64,000 nucleotides of DNA. It comes from FEN-1219 sp039933105. Lineage in GTDB: Bacteria > Pseudomonadota > Gammaproteobacteria > Steroidobacterales > Rariloculaceae. Location: the NCBI GenBank assembly GCA_039933105.1, contig JBDTOT010000005.1, positions 62,001 to 126,000 of the forward strand. The letters are read 5' to 3'. This document shows, in pieces, positions 16,187 to 23,695 of this stretch (positions are counted from its first letter, which is position 1; each line of letters opens with the position of its first letter). The position numbers and the translations under genes were made by a program. The notes below the pieces were generated by a model. The model ran no database searches. It saw only the letters and a list, made by a program, of their open reading frames with translations, and was not told the origin of the DNA.

Positions 16187-16912
16187 TTGGGCACGGGACG
16201 TTTCGTTCGACCGCTTTTGTTGTTGGCTGCGTGCGCGGTGGCACCGCGTGCGTTTGCGCAACAGGCTGCGCCGAACTTGAACGGCTACGTGACGCTGGCA
16301 ACAGCCTACTGGAAACGCGGCCTGGCGCAGAGCGCAGGTCCGTCGGCGCAAGCGGGCATCGATTTCGAGCACCGGAATGGCTTCTACGCGGGTGGCTGGG
16401 TCGCGAACGTCGATTTCGCTCGCGAGTACAGCCAGGACGAGCCGCGTCGCCTCGAAGCCGACATCTACACGGGCTACCACAAGCGGCGGCAGCAATGGTC
16501 GTGGAACGTCGGCCTTGGTCACTACGTATATCCCGGCACGGCCGTGAACTACGACTACAACGAGATCAGCGCCACATTTGGAATTCGCGACCGGTTCTTC
16601 TACACGGCGGCGTATTCGGATGCGTACTACGGTCTCTGGCGTTCCTCGCTGAACCACGAAGCGTCATTCGCGTTCCCGCTTCGCGGCAACTTCGAGATTG
16701 GCGCGGCGATCGGCAAGTTCAAAGTCGCCGGCGGTGTGCTCGACATGACCTACTGGAACGTGGGCGCGTCGAAGCTGGTGCGGCGGTTGGCGATCGACGT
16801 GCGCTACTACGACGGCAACTACCCGAGCGTCAGCTACTTCGGCGATCCCGACGCGAATCACCTCGTGCTCAGTCTTTCCTACGCCCTCGGCGGTCGACGG
16901 CCGAGAATCTAG
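16187..16912 (+). CDS. TorF family putative porin (TIGR02001-type outer membrane protein)
   Basis: 241 aa from TTG 16187, with GGGGAG just upstream; the longer frame from 16019 overlaps the divergent dehydrogenase and lacks a ribosome binding site. Signal peptide about 1-22 (LLLLAACAVAPRAFAQ). The mature protein is a run of amphipathic beta-strands rich in Tyr and Trp: YVTLATAYWKRGLAQS, FYAGGWVANVDF, LEADIYTGYHKRRQQWSWN, GLGHYVYPGT and HLVLSLSYALGG. This is the pattern of the TIGR02001 family of proteobacterial beta-barrels. The transported solute is unknown. It is divergent from the PQQ dehydrogenase, sharing a 134-bp regulatory region. Confidence 0.78.
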   Translation: MGTGRFVRPLLLLAACAVAPRAFAQQAAPNLNGYVTLATAYWKRGLAQSAGPSAQAGIDFEHRNGFYAGGWVANVDFAREYSQDEPRRLEADIYTGYHKRRQQWSWNVGLGHYVYPGTAVNYDYNEISATFGIRDRFFYTAAYSDAYYGLWRSSLNHEASFAFPLRGNFEIGAAIGKFKVAGGVLDMTYWNVGASKLVRRLAIDVRYYDGNYPSVSYFGDPDANHLVLSLSYALGGRRPRI

Positions 16913-18190
16913 TTAGAAATTGGCGTTGGCAGCAGTGCCAGTGCACGCGGCCGACACACCGACGCGAGTGAGTGCCCGGCACGCGTTGATCGACGCGCGG
17001 CCGATCGAATGCGTGGTGCTCGCCGTCAAAATCGCGGCGATGCGTTCCGCGTCGAGATCCGGCTCCCGCTCCATCAGCAGCGCCACTACACCCGTGGCGT
17101 GGGCCGCGGCGAACGAATTGCCCGTGAGGAACGCATAGCGCGCACCCGGCGTCGTCGTGAGCACTTCGTCGCCCGGCGCACCCACGAAGTACGGCGAGTC
17201 CGAGCTCGCGGTTCCGACCGAGGAGTGCGCTGCGAACACCTGCGCGTGCGAGGAGGGGAACGCGACTGCCGGCGCGGCGTGCTCCGGCTGCGCCGTGACG
17301 ACGACGATACCGCGCGAGATCACGACGTCGAGCAGCTTCGAGAGCAGCGGGTCCGCGGGCCCGGCGAGGCTCAGGTTGATGACGTTGGGCTTCAACGCGA
17401 GCGCGGTCTCGAGTGCGCGCGCCAGCGAGAAGCTCGAGCACTGTGCCGCGAGGCTGTCGTTGGCGACGGCCCAGCACGCGCGCAGCGCGGCGATGGTGAC
17501 GTCGGGAGCGACGCCGATGATGCCGCGCTTGTTGTTCACTGCCGAAGCGATGATGCCGGCCACGGCGGTGCCGTGAACCTCGCCGTCGCGCGCGAGCGGG
17601 TGCTCGCTCACGAGGTTGCGCGAGACCCGCACGCGGCCGCGCAAATCGGGGTGGTTCGCGTCGATGGCGGAGTCGATGATCGCGATCGATACGCCGCGCC
17701 CAGTGGCGAACTTGTGCGCTTCCTCGACGTCGAGCTCGGCTGCGGCCGACTGGAGCCCGAGAAACGGATCGTCGGAGCTCGCGCCTTGCGTCTCGAACAC
17801 GTTCATCCGCTGCACGATGTCGACGCGCGGGTCCGCCGCGATGGCCTTGATCACGGCGTCGACGTCGCGCTCGCTCGGCACGGCAAGCACTTCGCAATAC
17901 ACGCCGAGGGAGCGAATCTCCCAGCCGTCGACACGGTGCAGGCCGTGGTCGCGCGCGATCTGGCTCAGGGTGCGGTCGACCGTCGGCGCGGGGCCGTAGC
18001 GGCGCTGCAGGTAACGCGCATTCGGCGCGCCCGTAAGTCCCGCAGCGAGGTCTGTGGACTGGCGCACCGTCACGAGGATTTGCCGACTCGCGGTCGCGGC
18101 CGTGCTCGCGGTGGTCGGTGCCGCGTGCTGCGGCGTCGTCGCGCACGCTGCGAGCAAGACTGCCAGCGCCGCGGTGAGCGCGAGCCTCAT
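16913..18190 (-). CDS. S8 (subtilisin-family) serine peptidase, lipoprotein
   Basis: 425 aa. Lipobox LLAAC gives a lipidated C16, probably outer-membrane sorted. Residues about 36-128 look like a subtilase propeptide (DGWEIRSLGVYCEVLAV, then AIAADPRVDIVQ). The catalytic domain follows: D173 in IAIIDSAIDANHPDL, H206 in GEVHGTAVAGIIAS, S359 in LTGNSFAAAHATGVVAL. The usual oxyanion-hole AGN segment reads TAQPEH (about 299-304), so that asparagine is missing, and the serine motif is GNSFAAAH instead of GTSMAAPH. Activity may be reduced or specialised. The ATG overlaps the stop of the anti-sigma gene by 4 nt (ATGA), so it is the third gene of the sigma operon. A link between the protease and control of the sigma factor is likely. 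Confidence 0.88.
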   Translation of the reverse strand: MRLALTAALAVLLAACATTPQHAAPTTASTAATASRQILVTVRQSTDLAAGLTGAPNARYLQRRYGPAPTVDRTLSQIARDHGLHRVDGWEIRSLGVYCEVLAVPSERDVDAVIKAIAADPRVDIVQRMNVFETQGASSDDPFLGLQSAAAELDVEEAHKFATGRGVSIAIIDSAIDANHPDLRGRVRVSRNLVSEHPLARDGEVHGTAVAGIIASAVNNKRGIIGVAPDVTIAALRACWAVANDSLAAQCSSFSLARALETALALKPNVINLSLAGPADPLLSKLLDVVISRGIVVVTAQPEHAAPAVAFPSSHAQVFAAHSSVGTASSDSPYFVGAPGDEVLTTTPGARYAFLTGNSFAAAHATGVVALLMEREPDLDAERIAAILTASTTHSIGRASINACRALTRVGVSAACTGTAANANF

Positions 18191-18819
18191 CGCGTGCTCT
18201 CGCTGAACGCTCGACCGGCGAAGCGCACTCGCGGATCGCGCTCGAGCTGCTCGATCAGGGCAGTCACTTCCGGATCCTTCGCGCTGCCCCCGTGAATGCG
18301 CACGCCGTAGCGTCCGAGCTCGCTCGGCCCGCCGACGATCTCGCCGTCAACGGTCTTCAGCAGCGCCTGAATATCGGCGAGAGCGGTTTGCTGATTGAAG
18401 ATGACGTCGATCTGCGCGCGCTGTTCAGCGGATTGTGTGCCGAGTGTTTTGTAGCCCAGTTGATTCGGGACGTTCGGCGCGAGCCACAGCAGTACGCCCA
18501 AGAATGCGACGCCCACGGAGGCCACTGCTGCAAATCGGAAGAACGGCGCATAGCCCGTATCGCGGCGTGCCGGTTGGGTCGCCGCTTCGCGATCGAGCTG
18601 GCGCTGCAGTCGGTCGAGGCCCCCTTCGGCGGAGAGGTGCAAGGTGGGTTGACTACGCACTGCTTGTCGCAGGCGCTCGAGATCCTTCAGCTCGCGGCGG
18701 CACACGATGCACGTACGAACGTGCGACTCCGCGCGGTCGCGCTCGCCGGCCGCCAGGCTCCCGTTCGCCAACCAGGGCAGCAGCGCGTAGACGGTGTCGT
18801 GATTCAGCTCCGAAGTCAC
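18187..18819 (-). CDS. Transmembrane zinc-finger anti-sigma factor with propeptide-like C-terminal domain
   Basis: 210 aa from GTG 18819, which overlaps the sigma stop codon (GTGA). The N-terminal cytoplasmic domain has the anti-sigma zinc motif H33-x3-C37-x2-C40 (ESHVRTCIVCRREL). One membrane segment lies at about 92-114 (FAAVASVGVAFLGVLLWLA). The periplasmic part (about 137-202) contains DIQALLKTVDGEIVGG, SELGRYGVRIHGG and EQLERDPRVRFAGR. This aligns by eye with the propeptide of the subtilase encoded next (shared VDG, S-LG-Y, DPRV-R spacing) and resembles peptidase-inhibitor I9-type propeptides. It should hold the sigma factor inactive until the periplasmic part is altered. Direct binding to the protease is inference. 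Confidence 0.85.
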   Translation of the reverse strand: MTSELNHDTVYALLPWLANGSLAAGERDRAESHVRTCIVCRRELKDLERLRQAVRSQPTLHLSAEGGLDRLQRQLDREAATQPARRDTGYAPFFRFAAVASVGVAFLGVLLWLAPNVPNQLGYKTLGTQSAEQRAQIDVIFNQQTALADIQALLKTVDGEIVGGPSELGRYGVRIHGGSAKDPEVTALIEQLERDPRVRFAGRAFSESTR

Positions 18820-19418
18820 AGCGTGTCCTTGCCGAGGGCGGGCAACAAATCCTTGAGCTTGGCGCGCGCATGAAACATGCGGGTCTTCACCGTGTTCACG
18901 GGGCACACCACGATTGCCGCGATCTCCTCGTAGGAGCATCCGTAGAAGTAGGTCAGCTCCACCACGGCTCGTTGCTCTGGCGACAGATGCCGCATGCCTT
19001 CCTCGAGTAAATCGCGTAAATCCGCGTCGTCGCTGTGTTCCGCGGCGGGCTCTGAACGTTCAATGAAGGCGTCGAAATCCACGCTCGCGAACCGGTCGGA
19101 CCAGCGGCGATACGCTTCCAGGGATTTCAAGGCCTTACGGTAGCCAATGCCCATGAGCCAGGTCGACACGCTCGAGCGGTAGCCGAACGACTGGCTATTG
19201 CGCCAGACGACCATCATGACGTCGTTCACACCTTCCTGGGCGAGGTCGAGGCGGCGGGTGACGCGGTACATGAAGCGCATCAGCGGATGGTAGTAGCGGG
19301 TATACAGCTCGCTTAGCGCCGCGCGGTCGCCCAAGCCAATGCGCTTGAGCAACGCGACGTCCGCCGCGTTGTCCGGGCGTGCGCTCACGCCCGATTGGCC
19401 CTGAACCCCTTCGTCCAT
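18816..19418 (-). CDS. ECF-type RNA polymerase sigma factor
   Basis: 200 aa. Region 2 is at about 35-105 (LYTRYYHPLMRFMYRVTRRL, LAQEGVNDVMMVVWRNSQSF and STWLMGIGYRKALKSL), with a linker of acidic residues. Region 4 is at about 135-190 (HLSPEQRAVVELTYFYGCSY, then CPVNTVKTRMFHARAKLKDL). It is the first gene of a three-gene unit in which each start codon overlaps the previous stop by 4 nt (sigma, anti-sigma, subtilase), so stoichiometry is tightly coupled. A candidate autoregulated ECF promoter lies just upstream (GAACC, about 16 nt, TAGACT on the minus strand), but it was not matched to a second copy. Stimulus unknown; envelope or secreted-protease related by context. Confidence 0.9.
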   Translation of the reverse strand: MDEGVQGQSGVSARPDNAADVALLKRIGLGDRAALSELYTRYYHPLMRFMYRVTRRLDLAQEGVNDVMMVVWRNSQSFGYRSSVSTWLMGIGYRKALKSLEAYRRWSDRFASVDFDAFIERSEPAAEHSDDADLRDLLEEGMRHLSPEQRAVVELTYFYGCSYEEIAAIVVCPVNTVKTRMFHARAKLKDLLPALGKDTL

Positions 19419-19505
19419 TTCTTCTGCTACTCGAGCACTGCTGGCCGTTAGTCTACCCCCGTCCTCGTAAGGTTCATGCGGGGTAAAGAACCTGTGAGGG
19501 CGCCG

Positions 19506-20129
19506 TCAACGCCGCGTTCGATAGGCCACGATATGCGCGAAGTCCGCTGCCAATTGCTTGGGCGCATGGGGCGACGTGAACACGGCGGCGAGGTGCCCCG
19601 CGGGGTCGACGAGCGCGATGTTCGACGAGTGGCTCACGAGATACGCGTCGTCGGGCTGGCCCTCGGGGATGAAAAACACACTGCCGGTCTGCTGGGTCAG
19701 CGACTTCAAGTCGTCCAGCGAGCCCGTGAGACCGTGGAAGCCGGCGTCGAAATAGGTGACGTATTCCCGCAGCCGCTCGGGTGTGTCGCGTGCCGGGTCC
19801 ACGGACACGAGGTAGTAGTCGGTCGGCGTGTCGGGTAGCTGCTCGGCCAGCGCCTTCTTAAGGTTCGCGAGCTCCACGAGCGTCAGAGGGCATACGTCGG
19901 GGCAATACGTGTACCCGAAATACAGGAACGACCAGTGGCCTGCAAAATCGGCGGGACCAAACGCGCGACCCTGCTCGTCGACGAGCGCCACGGGCGGCAG
20001 CGCCCGCGGCGAAGGCAGGACGTAGCCGCCGATCTTTGGCACCGGTTCGGTCTGCCAGTATTGGCGTCCCACCACGCCGCCGATGAGGGCGGCGGTCGTC
20101 GCTGCGATGACGATGAGCCAGCGCCGCAT
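19506..20129 (-). CDS. SCO1/SenC family copper chaperone
   Basis: 207 aa. N-terminal membrane anchor (WLIVIAATTAALIGGVVG), then a thioredoxin-fold domain with the copper site C76-x3-C80 (YFGYTYCPDVCPLTL) and H167 (YLVSHSSNIALVDPAGH), all three ligands present. SCO proteins deliver copper to the CuA site of cytochrome c oxidase or act as thiol reductants in the periplasm. It follows the PCuAC gene by 28 nt on the same strand; PCuAC and SCO work together in CuA maturation, so the pair is a copper-delivery operon. No oxidase genes are in the window. Confidence 0.92.
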   Translation of the reverse strand: MRRWLIVIAATTAALIGGVVGRQYWQTEPVPKIGGYVLPSPRALPPVALVDEQGRAFGPADFAGHWSFLYFGYTYCPDVCPLTLVELANLKKALAEQLPDTPTDYYLVSVDPARDTPERLREYVTYFDAGFHGLTGSLDDLKSLTQQTGSVFFIPEGQPDDAYLVSHSSNIALVDPAGHLAAVFTSPHAPKQLAADFAHIVAYRTRR

Positions 20130-20157
20130 GTGGGAAGCCGAAGGCGCGCTCGTGCCG

Positions 20158-20610
20158 TCAGTGATGGTGGTTCTCCGGCGGAACGCGGCCGTCGCGGACG
20201 GGCACGTCGATCGTGAGCTCGCCTGCCTTCTCGAAACGCAGCGTCACTTCGATAGTCGTGTCGGGCGCGAGCGGCACCGCGATGTCGACCAGCATCAGGT
20301 GCATCTGGCCCGGCGCGAACTCGACGGTGCCGTGCGCAGGCACCTCGACGCTCTCGAGTTGTCGCATGTGCTGCATACCGTGTTCCTCGACCTCCGAGTG
20401 CAGCAGCACCTGCCGCGCGGCAGGGCTTACGGCGCCGAGCAGGCGGTCAGTGGCGCCGTCGTTGGTCACGGACAGATAGGCGGCCGCGGTCGTTACGCCG
20501 GGCGGTGTGGCCCGCGCCCAGGCGGCGGTGATCGTGATGGGCGATGCGGCCACGGCGAGCGTGGGCGCGAGCAGTAGCGCCGCCAGCAGGCGGAAGGGGG
20601 CGATGGTCAT
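20158..20610 (-). CDS. Periplasmic copper chaperone PCu(A)C
   Basis: 150 aa from ATG 20610; a longer frame exists but starts inside the divergent promoter region. Signal peptide about 1-21 (LLALLLAPTLAVA order within the first 21 residues). The Cu(I) site has the family arrangement: histidine in LLHSEVEEHGM, methionines in MQHMRQ, and HLM in FAPGQMHLMLVDI. The C-terminus ENHHH adds a histidine tail that could bind copper. PCuAC hands copper to SCO or directly to CuA; the SCO gene follows 28 nt downstream. It is divergent from the broken ECF sigma gene, with 123 bp between them. Confidence 0.9.
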   Translation of the reverse strand: MTIAPFRLLAALLLAPTLAVAASPITITAAWARATPPGVTTAAAYLSVTNDGATDRLLGAVSPAARQVLLHSEVEEHGMQHMRQLESVEVPAHGTVEFAPGQMHLMLVDIAVPLAPDTTIEVTLRFEKAGELTIDVPVRDGRVPPENHHH

Positions 20611-20644
20611 GCGGGGGAGTACCTCGATTCTCGGGCGATATCGT

Positions 20645-20667
20645 AACTCTGCTGGGCCGTGGGCGTC
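20645..20667 (+). promoter_or_regulatory. Possible ECF-type promoter before the broken sigma gene
   Basis: AAC (20645-20647), 16 nt, then CGTC (20664-20667) matches the generic ECF pattern AAC-N16-CGTC. It lies 67 nt upstream of the ATG at 20734 and would suit autoregulation. The pattern is short and GC-rich DNA gives chance matches. Confidence 0.2.
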
Positions 20668-20733
20668 GCGGGCGTGCGGCGATGGAACTTTTGCGGTGCG
20701 AGCCGCGAAAGTCCTGTGGAGGGCCACGCCACG

Positions 20734-21348
20734 ATGACCGATGCCTACAGCCAAGCCGAGGACCGCCACGACGCGACCCTGTTGCTCGCGATTGCCCGGG
20801 GCGACGAGCAGGCGTTCGTCGATCTCTAAGCGCGGCGGCAGGCCGACGTGTTCCGGTTTGCGTTTGCGATGGCGCGTTCGAAGAGCGTGGCTCAAGACGT
20901 CACGCAGGAAGTGTTCCTGAACGTGCTCGAGAACGCGTCGCGGTTCGATACCGCCAAGGGCTCGGCGCGGGGCTGGCTATTCGGCTGCGCACGTTACGTG
21001 ATCCTCGACCGGCTGCGACTCGAGCGTCGCTGGACCGACGCGGTGCCGGAGCTCGCCGTCGAGCACGCGGGAGATGCGACGTTGCTAGCGGAGCAGCGCG
21101 CGGGCCGACTGCACGCGGCGTTAGCGCGCCTGCCAATCGAATATCGCGAGGTGGTCGTGTTCTGCGATCTTCAGGAATGGACGTATGCGGCGACGGCGGC
21201 GGTGCTCGACTGCCCGATCGGTACCGTGCGTTCGCGGCTGCATCGCGGCCGCGCGTTGCTGGCCACGCTGCTGGTCGAAGGCGAAGCGGCGGCACGCACC
21301 GCGCCGGCACCCGCCGAGTCCAGTGTGCTGCGGGAGGTGTGCTCATGA
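20734..21348 (+). pseudogene. ECF sigma factor interrupted by an in-frame TAA
   Basis: Reading from ATG 20734 gives MTDAYSQAEDRHD, then LLLAIARGDEQAFVDL, then a TAA stop at 20827-20829. The same frame continues without interruption for 173 codons: ARRQADVFRFAFAMARSK, VAQDVTQEVFLNVLENASRF, GWLFGCARYVILDRLRLERR, ARLPIEYREVVVFCDLQEW, and region 4 with CPIGTVRSRLHRGRALLATL. In intact homologues the stop position is normally a tyrosine (the LYRR-like segment of region 2), so a single base change of TAC or TAT to TAA explains it. A GTG at 20848 could restart translation to give a protein lacking the first helix of region 2. The ATGA overlap with the next gene is kept. It is either a recent loss of function, a sequencing error or an unusual restart. 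Confidence 0.8.
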
Positions 21349-21857
21349 ACTCGATCAACAAGGAACCTCACGAGGTGGATCTCGCTCCGCTGCGCGCGGC
21401 GCTGGAAGCTATGCCGGCGCCTCCGGTCGACGATGCTGCGCTGCGCCGCATGTTCCGCGAGCAACGCCACGCGCACGTGGAAAGCGAGCGCGCGGCCGCG
21501 CGCACGCGCAAGTACTGGGCGCTAGCAGCTGCGGTGTCGAGCGTGGCGGTTGGCGGCCTCGTAGCGCTCGTGCTCATGACGGAGCGGCGTGCCGCCGAAC
21601 CGCCGGTGCCCACGTTGGGCGTCGCGCCAGCGACGGTCGCCGCGTTTCAACCGTTGGGGTACTCGTCGGAGGTCGTGGCGGGGGCGGCGTACAGCGTGGT
21701 GCGCGTGCGTATTCCTCTGTCGTCGCTCGCGCTGATGCCGGATGCCGCAGCCGATGGCATGATCGAAGCCGATCTGCTGGTCGGCGAGGACGGGCTCGCG
21801 CGCGGAATCCGTTTCAACGGCCCCGGCGCGCTGCTCGTGTCGAAGACGTCGCAATAG
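21345..21857 (+). CDS. Single-pass membrane protein, probable anti-sigma factor
   Basis: 170 aa. The ATG overlaps the sigma stop codon (ATGA). The N-terminal about 60 residues are cytoplasmic and helical (LAPLRAALEAMPAPPVDDAA, then RRMFREQRHAHVESERAAA). One membrane segment follows (YWALAAAVSSVAVGGLVALV, about 63-83), and the periplasmic part of about 85 residues contains VAAFQPLGYSSEVVAGAAYS and VVRVRIPLSSLALM. No zinc HxxxCxxC motif is present, so it is not a ZAS-type factor. The role is inferred from position directly after an ECF gene. If the sigma factor is dead, this gene has lost its partner. Confidence 0.6.
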   Translation: MNSINKEPHEVDLAPLRAALEAMPAPPVDDAALRRMFREQRHAHVESERAAARTRKYWALAAAVSSVAVGGLVALVLMTERRAAEPPVPTLGVAPATVAAFQPLGYSSEVVAGAAYSVVRVRIPLSSLALMPDAAADGMIEADLLVGEDGLARGIRFNGPGALLVSKTSQ

Positions 21858-21870
21858 TTAGGAGAGTCCG

Positions 21871-22878
21871 ATGACCAGGTTCTCGTTGCTAGTGGTTGCG
21901 ATTGCCGGCGCTTGCGGTGGCAGCTCCGGCGTGTTCGCCCAGGGGGCGGTGGCCGAACGTGAGCCGCCGCAGGACACCTTGTTCTTCGTCGCGAACGCGG
22001 CGCCCGTGGTGGCGTTCGGTGGGCCGTTCCAGGTGATCGGGTTCGGCGGTGACGTGCCGGGCGCTCCCGTACCGGGCAAGCCGTACTCCGCGGACTCGAT
22101 TAGCGAGTCGACACAGGTGCTCGCCGACGGCAACCGCATCACGGCGCGCAACGAGGCGCGGTTCATGCGCGATTCGAAGGGCAGAACGCGCCGCGAGCAA
22201 ACACTGCGCGGCTTCGGCCCCGCATCCGCGGCGCGCGAGCCGGTTACGATGATCACGATCAACGATCCGGTCGCCGAGGTCAGCTACTTTCTCGATACTG
22301 CCGCGCGCACCGCGCAGCCTTCGCGTCCCCTGAAGCTTGCGACAGGGGTCGCCGGGACGTTTACCGCGGCCGTGCCGCCGCCACCGCCCGGCGCCGGGGG
22401 TGTACCCCGACCAGCGGCGGTTTTCACGACGAGCCTGGGCCCGGCTCCGCCCCCGGGCATGGTGGGCTTCGAAATTCAGAGCAGTAGCGGACCGGCCGGC
22501 GTTCCTCTGGCGCCGCTCGGCCCGAGCCCCACGTCATTCGCGATGACGACCGAGGATCTCGGCGAGCAGGTGCTCGAAGGTGTGCTCGCGCGCGGCACGC
22601 GACGTACCCAGACGATTCCCGCCGGCACGTTCGGCAACGAGCGACCGATCCAGATTCTGGTGGAGCAGTGGTTCGCGCCCGATCTCGAGGCCGTCGTGTC
22701 GAGCCGCAACTACGATCCGCGGATGGGTGAGACGACGTACCGGCTCGTGCATGTTGCGCGCGGCGAGCAGGCACCGGATCTGTTCGCCGTTCCGCAGGGC
22801 TACACACTGCTACCCGAGGCGCGGCCGGAATTCGGCACGTTCAGAGGCGGGCCGGGCGTACGCGTGGAACGCGACTAG
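21871..22878 (+). CDS. Exported protein of unknown function, proline-rich centre
   Basis: 335 aa with a signal peptide of about 23 residues (LLVVAIAGACGGSSGVFAQ). The mature protein has conserved-looking segments SISESTQVLADGNRITARNE, SKGRTRREQTLRGFG and ETTYRLVHVARGEQAPDLF, with a low-complexity proline/glycine stretch in the middle (AAVPPPPPGAGGVPRP). The pattern around R-N-E-x-R-F-x-R-D-S-x-G-R-x-R-R-E recurs in proteins encoded beside anti-sigma factors, but no function is known to me. It lies 13 nt after the anti-sigma-like gene and is probably co-transcribed, a likely target of the former sigma factor. Confidence 0.65.
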   Translation: MTRFSLLVVAIAGACGGSSGVFAQGAVAEREPPQDTLFFVANAAPVVAFGGPFQVIGFGGDVPGAPVPGKPYSADSISESTQVLADGNRITARNEARFMRDSKGRTRREQTLRGFGPASAAREPVTMITINDPVAEVSYFLDTAARTAQPSRPLKLATGVAGTFTAAVPPPPPGAGGVPRPAAVFTTSLGPAPPPGMVGFEIQSSSGPAGVPLAPLGPSPTSFAMTTEDLGEQVLEGVLARGTRRTQTIPAGTFGNERPIQILVEQWFAPDLEAVVSSRNYDPRMGETTYRLVHVARGEQAPDLFAVPQGYTLLPEARPEFGTFRGGPGVRVERD

Positions 22879-23567
22879 CTGCCCGTGGTGTGCGTCGGGC
22901 AAGGTTTGCCCGGCTTGATGGTCATGAACCGGTCGACGACGAGCACTTCACCGCTCGAGACATGCGCGAGGTGCGCTTCGACCGTCGTCAGCGCGACCTT
23001 GCCGCGCGGGTTCATCACGCGCTGCTGCCGCTTGAGCTCCTTGTACGCGCCAGCCTCGGCCACGCGCAGCGGCAAGCCCGTGACGCACTCCGTGAAAGTC
23101 ACGACGCCGTCCTTCGTCGCCGTGCTCTCGCCGTCGAGCTTCAAACGATCCTTGAACGCAGGGTCCGACGGGTCGCGAGCGAGCACGTGCTCGACGGGCG
23201 ATGCGACGCGCAGCCGCAACCGGTCGGTGTCGAGCACGGCAAGTCGCCGCTCGGGCCCTGGACCACTCAGCACGACTTCTGCCGCGCGTTCGTCCCACGC
23301 CCAGTGACCTAGCGCATACGTCATCTCGGTGCTGACGGCGCCGTCACCGCCCGTGAACGATTGACGGAAAAAGAAACGCTGGTCGCCGCGCAGCCACAGC
23401 GTGGCGCCGATGCTGGTGCAGTTGCTGCAGGGGAATTGGCCCGCGTAAACGCCCGCGAGCGTGGCGGGTGCCGGTGTGGTCGCGACGGCGTCGTCGCCGT
23501 GGTCGCGGCTGCAGCCCGCGATCGCGACGCCGAGCAGCGCTAGCGCGGTCAACGACCGAAGGTTCAT
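22875..23567 (-). CDS. NlpE-like copper/envelope stress lipoprotein
   Basis: 230 aa from ATG 23567 (GAGG 5 nt upstream). Lipobox LGVAIAGC gives a lipidated C17. The N-terminal domain matches NlpE: GVYAGQFPCSNCTSIGATLW, with the CxxC of the family (PCSNC), followed by beta-strands such as RFFFRQSFTGGD. The C-terminal half has two more cysteines (FTECVTGLPL; GKPCPTHTT). E. coli NlpE senses copper and lipoprotein-sorting defects and activates Cpx; whether the same pathway exists here is unknown. The PCuAC-SCO pair 2.3 kb away supports a copper theme. Convergent with the preceding gene, overlapping its stop codon by 4 nt. Confidence 0.78.
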   Translation of the reverse strand: MNLRSLTALALLGVAIAGCSRDHGDDAVATTPAPATLAGVYAGQFPCSNCTSIGATLWLRGDQRFFFRQSFTGGDGAVSTEMTYALGHWAWDERAAEVVLSGPGPERRLAVLDTDRLRLRVASPVEHVLARDPSDPAFKDRLKLDGESTATKDGVVTFTECVTGLPLRVAEAGAYKELKRQQRVMNPRGKVALTTVEAHLAHVSSGEVLVVDRFMTIKPGKPCPTHTTGS

Positions 23568-23654
23568 CGTAAGCCTCATGCGCGCGTGCCGCGCGAACGC
23601 ACTAATTTCGCATTCTCGCGTGTTCAGCGGGAGTGAGTGGTTCACGCTGGTTTT

Positions 23655-23678
23655 GTGCGCAAGCGCACGCTTGCGCAC
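23655..23678. repeat. 24-nt inverted repeat (probable operator)
   Basis: GTGCGCAAGCG and CGCTTGCGCAC form perfect 11-bp arms around a 2-nt centre (CA). It lies in the 170-bp gap between the divergent NlpE-like and membrane-protein genes, at distances suited to controlling both. No T-run follows on either strand, so an operator is more likely than a terminator. Confidence 0.6.
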
Positions 23679-23695
23679 CATTCTGGACCCCCGGC

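Noticed and set aside
17009..18295. 428-codon plus-strand frame opposite the subtilase
   Set aside because: Arg/Val/Asp-rich shadow of the subtilase, which has its catalytic triad and lipobox in the real frame.
20544..21857. 437-codon plus-strand frame running through the sigma gene into the anti-sigma gene
   Set aside because: Its first part is out of frame with the sigma factor and Arg-rich; only the last 170 codons (from 21345) are a real protein.
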